A stretch of DNA of 8,548 nucleotides, taken from assembly GCA_948438565.1 (NCBI GenBank), contig CAOJLW010000093.1, positions 1-8,548 on the forward strand, given 5' to 3'. The stretch is from an uncultured Lachnospiraceae bacterium (GTDB lineage Bacteria; Bacillota; Clostridia; Lachnospirales; Lachnospiraceae). Below are positions 1 to 7,625 of the stretch, one piece after another; the stretch's first letter is position 1; the number at the start of each line of letters is the position of its first letter. The notes beneath the pieces are model-generated. The model was not told the origin of the DNA. It saw only the letters and a list, made by a program, of their open reading frames with translations, and searched no databases. Made by a program: the position numbers and the translations under genes.

Positions 1-50
1 TAGGTCTAAGGGTTTATAGGTATCCCTCGAATAACCTAAATACATTATAC

Positions 51-56
51 AAGGGG
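51..56 (+). promoter_or_regulatory. Ribosome binding site of the GH2 gene
   Basis: AAGGGG lies 7 bases before the ATG at 64. It supports that start, which opens directly into a typical Sec signal peptide. The 50 bases further upstream show no promoter that I can defend, so the promoter of this gene may lie outside the window. Confidence 0.8.
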
Positions 57-63
57 AATAGAG

Positions 64-144
64 ATGAAAAAACGATTGTTAGCTGGTTTTTTGTCGGCTG
101 TTATTTGCGGCAGTCTGATATTGCCTTTGTCGGCCACAGGAGCT
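64..144 (+). other. Sec signal peptide of the GH2 protein
   Basis: Residues 1-27 have a basic start (MKKR), a hydrophobic core of about 16 residues, and a small-residue region LSATGA suited to signal peptidase I. Cleavage after A24 or A27 is plausible. C15 lies inside the core in AVICG. It does not fit a lipobox, so I do not read the protein as a lipoprotein. Confidence 0.85.
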
Positions 145-3100
145 TTGATGACTCGGGAGGCAAAATGGGCTCAGGTAAACGAGACCGCCGCGGAGCGTAC
201 GGCTTCTGTATCGGAAAGACAGACGCTCAATTTTAACAAAGACTGGCGCTTTTTTAAGGGAGATGTGAAAGAGGCGAAAGAAAAGGAATTTGACGACAGC
301 GCATGGAAAGGACTGAACCTCCCACATGACTATAGTATAGAAAATGATTTTGATCTGAATTCTCCGGCAAAGGCAGGCGGGGGGTTTTTAGACGGAGGGA
401 CAGCCTGGTATCGTAAGAAATGGAGCGTACCCAAAGAGATGCAGGGAAAACGTATACGCATAGAATTTGAAGGGATCTATATGGATAGCACCGTCTATGT
501 AAACGGTACGCTTATTGGTAATTATCCCTATGGGTATAGCGCAATCAATTACGATATTACAGACTATTTGACCATGGACGGCATAACGGAAAATGTAATT
601 GCCGTGCGGGTGAATAATGAGCAGCCCAGCAGCCGCTGGTACTCCGGGAGCGGAATTTACCGCGATGTTAAGCTGATTGTCACGGAATCTGTGTATGTGG
701 AGCGTTACGGTACAAAGATTACCACGCCCGATCTGGAGGAGGAGTATACGAAGGGCGATTCGGTTACAGTCAAGGTAGATACAACCGTAGTCAATGAGGA
801 CAGCGATCCCGCCGAAGTGACGCTTAGGCATACCGCTTATTACAATGGCAGCCTAAAAGAGCCGGGAAGCCTGGATCCCGCGGGAAACGTAGCAACTGAG
901 CGGGTCGTTTTAGCGGCAGGCGAGAAAAAGGCCGTAGGGGCGGAATTGTCCCTTGCGGACGCGCATCTCTGGGAGGTAGGCGTCGGTGGGATGTATATGC
1001 TCCATACGGAAGTCTTAAAGGATGGCGAGGTCGTGGATACGTTTGATACGGATTTTGGCCTGCGTTGGCTGAAATTTGATCCAAAGGACGGTTTTTTTAT
1101 CAACGGCAACTATACCAAGATGCAGGGCGTATGCCAGCACCACGATCAGGGGGCGCTTGGAGCGGTAAACAATCCGGCCGCTCTGGACCGTCAGATACGC
1201 ATTTTACGTGAAATGGGAGTCAATGCCATTCGCTCTTCCCATAATCCGGCGTCACGGGCATTGTTAGACGCTTGCAATGAGCAGGGAATTATGGTTATGA
1301 ACGAGGCGTTTGACTGCTGGTGGAGTTCGAAAAACCAATATGACTTCCATCGTTTCTATGATACGCCATGTACGCATCCGGAAGCGGAAGAAGGATGGAC
1401 CTGGCAGGAATACGATATCAAAAATATGGTAAACGGTTCCAAAAACGATCCGTCTATTGTAATGTGGTCTATCGGAAATGAAATTGGAGAATCCTGGAGC
1501 GATAAAGCCGTAGTGGAAGGTGACAAGCTAAGGAATTGGATCAAGGAAATCGACGATACCCGCGCAGTAACGCAGGCCGATCCAATTTTTTATGAGATCA
1601 ATAAACCGGCTTACGATCCGGCAAACAATCAGCCTCATTGGCAGCTGATTAATGGGCACGACGCTATGGGATTTAACTATGGTCGGTATACGGATTATGA
1701 TTATGTGCATGAGAAAAATCCAGACTGGTTTATTTACAGCTCGGAGACGTCGTCTGCAGTTAGCACCAGAGGTTCGTATTTCCACCCGGAGGTGGACGAC
1801 GATCCAGATGCCGGACTGCATCGATCAACCTATGAGTGTTCGGAATTTGACAATGACCGCGTAAACTGGGGTACAACCGTTCACTATGCTCTGCGTGAAG
1901 ACGCAAAGCGCAAATATATGGGCGGGTTATTCTTTTGGACGGGATTTGATTACATCGGGGAACCCGCGCCGTTTGCGGGAGGTTCGTCAAAAAGCTCGTA
2001 TTTTGGCGCGATTGACACCTGCGGATTTCCCAAAGATACCTTTTATCTGATTCAAAGCCAGTGGTTAAATGCAGAAACGGATCCGATGGTACATATTCTG
2101 CCCCATTGGAACTGGGAGGATAATCACAGCATTGAAATAGACGGGAAGATGCCCATTCGTATTTACAGTAATGCCCGAAGCGTAGAAGTCTTTTTAAACG
2201 GCGAAAGCCTTGGTAAAAAGGAATTTGCCTATTATCCGGAGACAGAGGAAAGTCTTGCGCGCCAGGATGATGGAAGCGATCAGGAAAATCTATATCTCCA
2301 GTGGCTAACGCCTTATGAAGCGGGTACGATAGAAGCTGTAGCCTATGATGAAACAGGAAAGGAAATCGCAAGAGACGTTAAGACGACTGCAGGCGATGCG
2401 GCTGCAATCCGCATGACGCCGGAACGGGAATTCATTACGGCGGACGGGGAAGATCTATGTTATATCGAAGTGGATATCGTAGATGAAAACGGCGTGATCA
2501 ATCCTCTCGCCAATAACGCCATCCGTTTTTCCATCAGCGGAAATGGACGCATTGTAGGAACGGATAACGGAGATCCGACCGACTTTACCAATATGAAGAG
2601 CAGCAGGCGTTCTGCATTTCATGGGAAAGCGCTTGTGATCGTACAGTCTACGGAGAAAACGGGTTCTTTTACGCTGACAGCTTCCGCAGCGGGACTTCCT
2701 GTCAGCAGGACGACGGTATATACGGTAAATGACGGCTATGAACAAGACGCTCTGTTAGGGTATCGGGAGGCGTCTGTAAAAACAATGGCGGGTGTGCAGC
2801 CTGCACTGCCAAATCGGGTGACAGCCGTTTACAAGAATGGGACGCATGAAGAAGCGGATGTAGTATGGGACAGGATAGATGATAACCAGTTGAAAAAAGC
2901 AGGCGTATTTTCTGTATCTGGAACCATAAAACGAGATCAGGCGAAAGTGAAGGCATGGGTGGAAGTTGTGGCGCCCGTTGGAGTACGGCCTGTTTCTGTG
3001 GTGACGGCTCCGGGGATCGTTCCGGCGCTTCCGTCACAGGTAGATCTAATGTACAGCGACGGGAGCGGCCAGGCCAAAGACGTGGTATGGGATCCCATTA

Positions 3101-6100
3101 CCGAGGAGGAACTGGCAGAGGACAAAAAGATTATGGTAGAAGGTACGTTAAAGGGCATGGCGGATCCAAAAGCGTATGCGTATGTGAGGGTATCGTCAGG
3201 TGGAGAACGGAAAAATGTGGCGCGCGCCGTAAAGGGCGCTCAGTATCCGAAGTTTGAAGCGTCATATACCAGCACATATGATCCGCTAGAGCACGTAAAC
3301 GACGGGATTATTTCATATAATACGGATCCCAAGAATGGATGGGGCAACTGGAAATATGCGCCGATTCTGGAGGAGACGACTCTTGATTGCGAACTGGAAG
3401 AGGAGCTTGTTCTGGATAATATCTGGATTTACTTCCGGGAGGACGGCGGCATTTATATACCGGAAGATACGTTGATACAGTATTGGGACGGAACAAAATG
3501 GACGGATGTGGAAAACCAGAATAAACGGGGCGGTTTTGTGTCCGGGGAGGCGCAGGTCATTACGTTTGAGCCGGTGAAAACCAAAAAGCTGCGCGCGCAG
3601 TTTACCAGGGGCGAGCAGGATACAAGCCTTGGCAAAAAAGATTGTCTGGTACTGACCGAGGTGGAGATTTACGCATATCCGCCGGATAAAGGCAGAGAAA
3701 CGGCAGAGTTAGAAAGCCTGACGGTAGACGGCGTTCCCATTGAGGGATTTGACCCGGAAAAAACATATTACACGGTTCCTCTGTCTTATGGCGCGGCCAT
3801 GCCGCAGATAGAAGCGTTGGCGAAAGACGATGGAACAGTATTTGTGCTGCCTGCGATAACCAACCAGTCGGCGGCGTTAATCCATGTAGCATCTGAGAAC
3901 GGAAAAGTGACAAAGGATTATACGGTGCAGTTTGAAGAAGCGGATCCGGCGATTGTATCTGCAAATGTGCGGATAGGACAGGAAACGATTACGGAGGACG
4001 ATCAGATTGCATTGTATGTGGACGCTTTGCTAGAGAGCGGGGAGCTGGCTGATGAGGATAGCTTAGAGATCCGTTATCATATCAAGAATACGGGGATTCC
4101 GGCAAAGGCGGAGATTCAAAACGGCGTCTTATATGCTTATTGGGCAGGTGATATAGAAATTTATGCTGAGGTCAGCTACCGCGGCGGAGAAGTCTTTACA
4201 AGCGAACCGCTTGGCGTTTCGATTGCGCCTTCCCAGGAGAAAAAAGATATTGTAAGTTATGCCAGCCTGACTATAGATACGAAAAAGGATCAGGCTCCGG
4301 CATTGCCGGAGACGGTACGCGCTATTTTTACCAGCGGATTGCCCAAAGACGTACCGGTCGTATGGGATGCGATTCCGGAAAAAGCCTATGGATCGTATAG
4401 AACGTTTGAGGTGAGCGGTATTGTGGCGGGTTATTCGCTCAGGCCGACGGCGACAATCCGCGTGCGCGATACGCTGGCGGGGCAGAATATTTCCCTGGCG
4501 ACACCAGTTGGCATTAGGCCAAGGCTTCCGGAGAGCACGGCGGTCTATTATACCGACGGCGTTTCGATATTGAGTCCTGTTTCCTGGCAAGAGTATGACC
4601 CTGACAAGCTGAAACAAGAAGGGATGTTTGTAGTAAACGGCATTACGGATTTAGGAGGCTACGAGGTGACGGCGTCCATTCGCGTGACAAAGGATACTGT
4701 GCGAAGTGAAAATCACGCAAAGAACCGAAACGGCTGTCCGTATTCCAAAGCCATTACATCTTTTAGTGAAGGCGGTTCTGCAGTAGCGCTCAACGACGGA
4801 CTTTTGAATAAATGGACGTCCTGGGGTAATGAGAATCCGGACGGCGAGGTATGGTTTGGCGTAATCTTTGGATCGGATTACCCGGAGACGCGGTATGTGG
4901 ATACCGTTGTGCTTGATTTATTAAATGACAGTACGTGGGAGCGGACCAAGATTGAAAACTGTATAGTAGAATATTACAATCAGCCGATTGGATTGGAGGA
5001 TGTGCCAAAGAATGCTGCGAATTTGGAGGATCCGTCTCTGGCAAGTCATCCGTTTAACAACCCGGATAATTGGCTTGAGGTGACAAACTTAAAACAACCG
5101 GAAACCTATGAGTATGGAGATAATGAGCTGAGCTTTGATATGATCGAAGCGCCGGCAATCCGTGTGAGAGTCCATCATGGAAAGAAAGACGGCGACGATG
5201 GCTACTATTATATGGCGTTGCGGGAATTTTATGCATACGGAAAGCTGGCGGCGGCTAGCAGTGATTTTCGTGTGACAGGCATTACGGCGGACGGAAAAGA
5301 AATCGAAGGCTTTGCGCAGGGAAATTACAACTATACTTATGACATTGCAGACGGAAATATACCAGAGTTTGTCCTGTCCGCAGACCAAAATGCATCTGTG
5401 ACGCTGATTCCGGCAGTGGATTCCAACGGAGAGGCAAAATTCCTGGTTGTATCCGAAGATGGGTTAAAAACAGAAACTTATACGATTCGTTTGTTTGATT
5501 TGGAAATAGAAAAACAAAAACAGGCAAGGGAAGCGTTGGAAAAACTTTTGGCCGATCTGAAAGGGATTGCCGACGCAGGTCAAAAGGATTATACGAATGA
5601 GAGCTGGATTGCATTTTGGGATGCCTATCAGACAGCGGCGGCAGGAGCGGCGGATAGCGAAACGACGAGAGCGCAGTTGGAGAGTTTGGCAGCAAGATTA
5701 AAGAACGCTAAGGAAGCGTTAAAAGAGAAGGAAAAGATAGACGATACGGTAAAGGAACCGCCGGTTACCCTTCAGGCGCCGACGATTCGTTCCCTGAAAG
5801 CAAAGGCATATAAGCAGGGCGTTTGGGTGAATATCAACGTCAATCAGGTGACAGGAGCGGATAAATATGCCGTTTACCGCATCAGCGGAGGAAAGACGAC
5901 TTTGGTAGGTATGACAGCCTCCGGGAAAACGTCCTTAAAAGATAAGACCCTAAAAAGCGACAGTGTAAAATATTATGCGGTAGCTATAACAAAGGACGGC
6001 GCGTACAAGAGCGCAAACGGCGCGGCCAAGAAGCTGAAACTGGGCGCTTCGGCTAAAATAAAAAAGGTGTCTTCCACGTCAAAGGGAATCCGGATTACCT

Positions 6101-6312
6101 GGAAAAAAGCAAACAAGGCGTCGAAGTATGTGATCTATCGTTCTATGAAAAAGAACAGCGGCTATACCAGAATTAAGACGGTGGGTAAAAAGACGTTATC
6201 CTATGTCGATAAGAAAGCGAAGAAAGGGAAGAAATACTATTACAGAATTGCAGTGGAGCGTTCCGGCCAATCAAGTCTGATGGGGAAAGCGTCAAAAAGG
6301 ATGAAAAGATAA
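64..6312 (+). CDS. Secreted multidomain GH2 beta-galactosidase (BgaA/BbgIII-like)
   Basis: This gene encodes an exported retaining glycosidase of family GH2, predicted to cleave terminal beta-galactosides outside the cell. After a signal peptide (about residues 1-27) come the GH2 jelly-roll (about 55-208, starting NFNKDWRFFKGD), an Ig-like domain (about 210-337) and the TIM barrel (about 338-680). Visible active-site elements are H360 in GVCQHHDQG, IRSSHNP at 389-395, the acid/base E473 in SIGNEIGE, the nucleophile E561 in SSETSSA, and WTGFDYIGEP at 625-634, a beta-galactosidase-type motif. A DUF4982-like domain (about 695-775, VEVFLNG) and a GH2 C5 domain (about 780-888) follow. The accessory half has four Big_4 repeats, two discoidin-like domains, two cadherin-like domains, a FIVAR domain (about 1815-1892) and two Fn3-like domains (1905-2079). 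All catalytic residues are present and the frame is intact. Its size is close to that of the pneumococcal BgaA class of about 2200 residues, but no LPXTG motif is present. The exact linkage (lactose, LacNAc or oligosaccharide) cannot be read from sequence. Confidence 0.93.
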   Translation: MKKRLLAGFLSAVICGSLILPLSATGALMTREAKWAQVNETAAERTASVSERQTLNFNKDWRFFKGDVKEAKEKEFDDSAWKGLNLPHDYSIENDFDLNSPAKAGGGFLDGGTAWYRKKWSVPKEMQGKRIRIEFEGIYMDSTVYVNGTLIGNYPYGYSAINYDITDYLTMDGITENVIAVRVNNEQPSSRWYSGSGIYRDVKLIVTESVYVERYGTKITTPDLEEEYTKGDSVTVKVDTTVVNEDSDPAEVTLRHTAYYNGSLKEPGSLDPAGNVATERVVLAAGEKKAVGAELSLADAHLWEVGVGGMYMLHTEVLKDGEVVDTFDTDFGLRWLKFDPKDGFFINGNYTKMQGVCQHHDQGALGAVNNPAALDRQIRILREMGVNAIRSSHNPASRALLDACNEQGIMVMNEAFDCWWSSKNQYDFHRFYDTPCTHPEAEEGWTWQEYDIKNMVNGSKNDPSIVMWSIGNEIGESWSDKAVVEGDKLRNWIKEIDDTRAVTQADPIFYEINKPAYDPANNQPHWQLINGHDAMGFNYGRYTDYDYVHEKNPDWFIYSSETSSAVSTRGSYFHPEVDDDPDAGLHRSTYECSEFDNDRVNWGTTVHYALREDAKRKYMGGLFFWTGFDYIGEPAPFAGGSSKSSYFGAIDTCGFPKDTFYLIQSQWLNAETDPMVHILPHWNWEDNHSIEIDGKMPIRIYSNARSVEVFLNGESLGKKEFAYYPETEESLARQDDGSDQENLYLQWLTPYEAGTIEAVAYDETGKEIARDVKTTAGDAAAIRMTPEREFITADGEDLCYIEVDIVDENGVINPLANNAIRFSISGNGRIVGTDNGDPTDFTNMKSSRRSAFHGKALVIVQSTEKTGSFTLTASAAGLPVSRTTVYTVNDGYEQDALLGYREASVKTMAGVQPALPNRVTAVYKNGTHEEADVVWDRIDDNQLKKAGVFSVSGTIKRDQAKVKAWVEVVAPVGVRPVSVVTAPGIVPALPSQVDLMYSDGSGQAKDVVWDPITEEELAEDKKIMVEGTLKGMADPKAYAYVRVSSGGERKNVARAVKGAQYPKFEASYTSTYDPLEHVNDGIISYNTDPKNGWGNWKYAPILEETTLDCELEEELVLDNIWIYFREDGGIYIPEDTLIQYWDGTKWTDVENQNKRGGFVSGEAQVITFEPVKTKKLRAQFTRGEQDTSLGKKDCLVLTEVEIYAYPPDKGRETAELESLTVDGVPIEGFDPEKTYYTVPLSYGAAMPQIEALAKDDGTVFVLPAITNQSAALIHVASENGKVTKDYTVQFEEADPAIVSANVRIGQETITEDDQIALYVDALLESGELADEDSLEIRYHIKNTGIPAKAEIQNGVLYAYWAGDIEIYAEVSYRGGEVFTSEPLGVSIAPSQEKKDIVSYASLTIDTKKDQAPALPETVRAIFTSGLPKDVPVVWDAIPEKAYGSYRTFEVSGIVAGYSLRPTATIRVRDTLAGQNISLATPVGIRPRLPESTAVYYTDGVSILSPVSWQEYDPDKLKQEGMFVVNGITDLGGYEVTASIRVTKDTVRSENHAKNRNGCPYSKAITSFSEGGSAVALNDGLLNKWTSWGNENPDGEVWFGVIFGSDYPETRYVDTVVLDLLNDSTWERTKIENCIVEYYNQPIGLEDVPKNAANLEDPSLASHPFNNPDNWLEVTNLKQPETYEYGDNELSFDMIEAPAIRVRVHHGKKDGDDGYYYMALREFYAYGKLAAASSDFRVTGITADGKEIEGFAQGNYNYTYDIADGNIPEFVLSADQNASVTLIPAVDSNGEAKFLVVSEDGLKTETYTIRLFDLEIEKQKQAREALEKLLADLKGIADAGQKDYTNESWIAFWDAYQTAAAGAADSETTRAQLESLAARLKNAKEALKEKEKIDDTVKEPPVTLQAPTIRSLKAKAYKQGVWVNINVNQVTGADKYAVYRISGGKTTLVGMTASGKTSLKDKTLKSDSVKYYAVAITKDGAYKSANGAAKKLKLGASAKIKKVSSTSKGIRITWKKANKASKYVIYRSMKKNSGYTRIKTVGKKTLSYVDKKAKKGKKYYYRIAVERSGQSSLMGKASKRMKR
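2752..3945 (+). repeat. Accessory block A of the GH2 protein (Big_4, Big_4, discoidin-like, cadherin-like)
   Basis: Residues about 897-1294 form the first copy of a four-domain series. Two Big_4 domains (about 897-968 and 972-1043) share the pattern P-x-LP, an aromatic two residues before a glycine turn, and VVWD (QPALPNRV and PALPSQV). A discoidin or F5/8C-like beta-sandwich follows (about 1048-1207), with NDGI near its start, WDGTKW in the middle and LTEVEIYAY at its end. The last part is a cadherin-like sandwich (about 1213-1294) running from LESLTVDG to KDYTVQFE. These modules usually serve as spacers and carbohydrate-binding units. Domain edges are estimated by eye. Confidence 0.7.
4243..5499 (+). 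repeat. Accessory block B of the GH2 protein (same four-domain order)
   Basis: Residues about 1394-1812 repeat the domain order of block A. Big_4 copies lie at about 1394-1467 (APALPETV, then VVWD) and 1468-1543 (RPRLPEST, then VSWQ). The second discoidin-like domain (about 1548-1728) has NDGLLNKWTSWG near its start and ALREFYAYG at its end, matching LTEVEIYAY in block A. The cadherin-like part (about 1734-1812) runs from FRVTGITADG to TYTIRLFD. Between the blocks, residues about 1295-1391 form an unassigned beta-rich domain. The copies are diverged at protein level and show no long identical DNA. Confidence 0.65.
5776..6309 (+). other. Lysine-rich tandem Fn3-like C-terminus of the GH2 protein
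   Basis: Residues 1905-2082 form two Fn3-like repeats with matching cores: VTGADKYAVYR then KYYAVAITKDG, and ANKASKYVIYR then KYYYRIAVERSG. By count they contain 37 lysines and about nine arginines against about six acidic residues. No LPXTG, SLH, choline-binding or transmembrane segment follows. Similar Lys-rich Fn3 tails are common on surface proteins of Lachnospiraceae. Electrostatic binding to anionic wall polymers is my inference. Confidence 0.7.
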
Positions 6313-6370
6313 ACAAAAACTGGGAGGAGCTTGATTCTAAAAAAAACGAAGAAGTTCCTGACAGGAATAC

Positions 6371-6417
6371 AAGAGCTGGACTAGTGAAAAGTCCGGCTCT
6401 TAGTGTGTGGGACTTTT
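6371..6417 (+). terminator. Probable terminator hairpin after the GH2 gene, with an alternative stem
   Basis: Bases 6371-6382 pair with 6390-6401 as a 12-bp stem (one G-U pair) around a 7-base loop, 59 bases after the GH2 stop codon. A run of T does not follow directly. However, AAAAGTCC at 6387-6394 can instead pair with GGACTTTT at 6410-6417 across a 15-base loop, which ends in four T. The two stems share bases 6390-6394 and exclude each other. The position between a long gene and a new strong promoter favours termination. The weak U-tract leaves doubt. Confidence 0.55.
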
Positions 6418-6473
6418 GCGGTATCCATTCAATCAAATGGGGAAATGGAAGGATGTAAAATGCTGAAATACCA

Positions 6474-6503
6474 TTGACGCATGATGTGTCTATCATCTAT
6501 AAT
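6474..6503 (+). promoter_or_regulatory. SigA-type promoter of the FIST-MCP unit
   Basis: TTGACG at 6474-6479 and a perfect TATAAT at 6498-6503 are separated by 18 bases, giving a transcription start near 6510 and a leader of about 50 bases. No chemotaxis-type sigma-28 motif was seen, so expression appears tied to the housekeeping sigma factor. The spacer contains ATGAT at 6481-6485 and ATCAT at 6492-6496, a short inverted repeat where a regulator could bind. Confidence 0.82.
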
Positions 6504-6543
6504 ATATATACTATGCATTTTGGAAAGCGTCAAAATAAAAAGA

Positions 6544-6550
6544 GAGAGGG
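6544..6550 (+). promoter_or_regulatory. Ribosome binding site of the FIST gene
   Basis: GAGAGGG lies 8 bases before the ATG at 6559. This decides the start. The in-frame ATG at 6481 lies between the -35 and -10 boxes, so it would not be on the transcript from this promoter, and it has no Shine-Dalgarno site. Confidence 0.8.
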
Positions 6551-6558
6551 ACTGCAAC

Positions 6559-7614
6559 ATGAAACAGTTTTTTGGAATGAGCCAGAGCGGAAATATAAAA
6601 GAAGCGGTTCGTGGGATGGGCAGGCCGCAATTGATTATGCTGATTTCAAACAGCGACCAGTTTGAAACTCATGTTCGGGAGCTGGAAGCGCTTTACCCGG
6701 GGATTCCCAGTATTGGTTGTATCGGTATGAGTTATGATATCAGAGTGGTGGAAAAAGGGGTAAGCGTAATTGCATTTTCCGATGGGGTAAGCGTGGCGGC
6801 CAATGTTCTGGAAGAGGTATCGGTTATGCCGGTAAAATACATAGAACGGTTGGAACGGGACGTACAAAGCGTAAATGCCATGCAAAAGGATACAATTTGT
6901 ATTGATTTCTGTACCGGAAACGACGCCTGTGTGTTGACAACAATTTATTCCGTATTAAAGCGCAATCAAATTTCCCTGGTGGGAGGAACCGGGGACGCGG
7001 GCAAAGTGTCCGCCAATGGCAGAGTATATGAAGATGCGGTAGTGTATGCACTGGTAAAAAATCAGAACGGACGCATCAAAGCCTATAAAGAAAATATCTA
7101 CCATCAGATGAAAGATTACCGCTTTATTGCTTCCCGTACAGATAAAGCCAATTATATTATCGGTTCCTTAAATGGTCAGCCGGCCAAGCAAGTCTATCAA
7201 AAAATACTCCATGTAACGGATCAGGAGATTTTGACACAGACGTTTAAAAACCCGTTTGGCAAGCTCAATGGAGACGATATCTGCATCGTATCGATCAAAG
7301 AAGTAAACGGCAATGCGCTGACTTGTTTTCGTCAGGTCAACGATTCGGACGTTTTGGTTTTATTGGAGCTTGGGGATTATAAAGCCATTGTAAAAAATAC
7401 AATTCGTATGATACGGCAGGATTTCCCACGTATTTCTGCGGTATTTTCCGTAAATTGTCTGTTTCGGTATCTGTTATTTACAGAGAATCACTATATGCAG
7501 GAATATCTCAATGAGATGGGGACGTTGGGCAATCATGTGGGTTTTGTTGGATATGGGGAGCATTATAATAACCGATTTGTCAACCAGTCCATGACCTGCG
7601 TGGTATTTGAATAA
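6559..7614 (+). CDS. FIST-domain sensor protein
   Basis: This gene encodes a 351-residue cytoplasmic protein with no signal peptide or membrane segment. An N-terminal FIST domain (about residues 20-200) shows the usual PxxPSIGC segment with C54 and a glycine-rich turn GGTGDAGK at 142-149. A FIST C domain (about 215-350) ends in GFVGYGEHYNNRFVNQ followed by a final beta strand, the characteristic close of this family. FIST domains are sensory modules often encoded beside chemoreceptors, histidine kinases or cyclic-di-GMP enzymes. Some proteobacterial members (NosP) bind haem and sense nitric oxide. Here the next gene is a chemoreceptor 11 bp away, which suggests the FIST protein is its ligand-binding partner. 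The protein has eight cysteines, three of them close together (C114, C118, C124). The ligand cannot be deduced from the sequence. Confidence 0.9.
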   Translation: MKQFFGMSQSGNIKEAVRGMGRPQLIMLISNSDQFETHVRELEALYPGIPSIGCIGMSYDIRVVEKGVSVIAFSDGVSVAANVLEEVSVMPVKYIERLERDVQSVNAMQKDTICIDFCTGNDACVLTTIYSVLKRNQISLVGGTGDAGKVSANGRVYEDAVVYALVKNQNGRIKAYKENIYHQMKDYRFIASRTDKANYIIGSLNGQPAKQVYQKILHVTDQEILTQTFKNPFGKLNGDDICIVSIKEVNGNALTCFRQVNDSDVLVLLELGDYKAIVKNTIRMIRQDFPRISAVFSVNCLFRYLLFTENHYMQEYLNEMGTLGNHVGFVGYGEHYNNRFVNQSMTCVVFE

Positions 7615-7620
7615 AGGGGG
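7613..7620 (+). promoter_or_regulatory. Ribosome binding site of the chemoreceptor gene, overlapping the FIST stop codon
   Basis: AAAGGGGG begins inside the TAA stop codon of the FIST gene (7612-7614) and ends 5 bases before the ATG at 7626. This layout favours translational coupling and roughly matched amounts of the two proteins. Confidence 0.8.
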
Positions 7621-7625
7621 TAGCC

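Noticed and set aside
1..38. TAGGT at 1-5 and AGGG at 9-12 can pair with CCCT at 24-27 and ACCTA at 34-38, forming a hairpin before the GH2 gene.
   Set aside because: The arms are short and interrupted by unequal loops, no T-run follows, and the upstream context is missing. I cannot call it a terminator or operator.
64..150. Possible lipoprotein signal around C15 (AVICG).
   Set aside because: The residues before the cysteine do not fit a lipobox, and the hydrophobic stretch continues past it to a normal signal peptidase I site.
870..5032. An apparent excess of GGATCC sites in the GH2 gene.
   Set aside because: Most arise from Asp-Pro codon pairs (GAT CC-) after a G-ending codon, so codon choice explains them.
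79..5695. Many antisense reading frames across the GH2 gene, up to about 200 codons.
   Set aside because: They overlap a clearly coding strand, their products show no recognisable domains, and they lack ribosome sites. They are shadows of the GH2 codon pattern.
6321..6384. Possible small gene starting TTG at 6331 after GGGAGGAG.
   Set aside because: The ribosome-like motif almost touches the TTG, the product would be only 17 residues, and its end runs into the terminator hairpin.
6438..6476. Tiny reading frames (ATG at 6437-6439 and ATG at 6460-6462) before the FIST promoter.
   Set aside because: They encode nine and five residues, lie upstream of the mapped promoter, and show no leader-peptide features.
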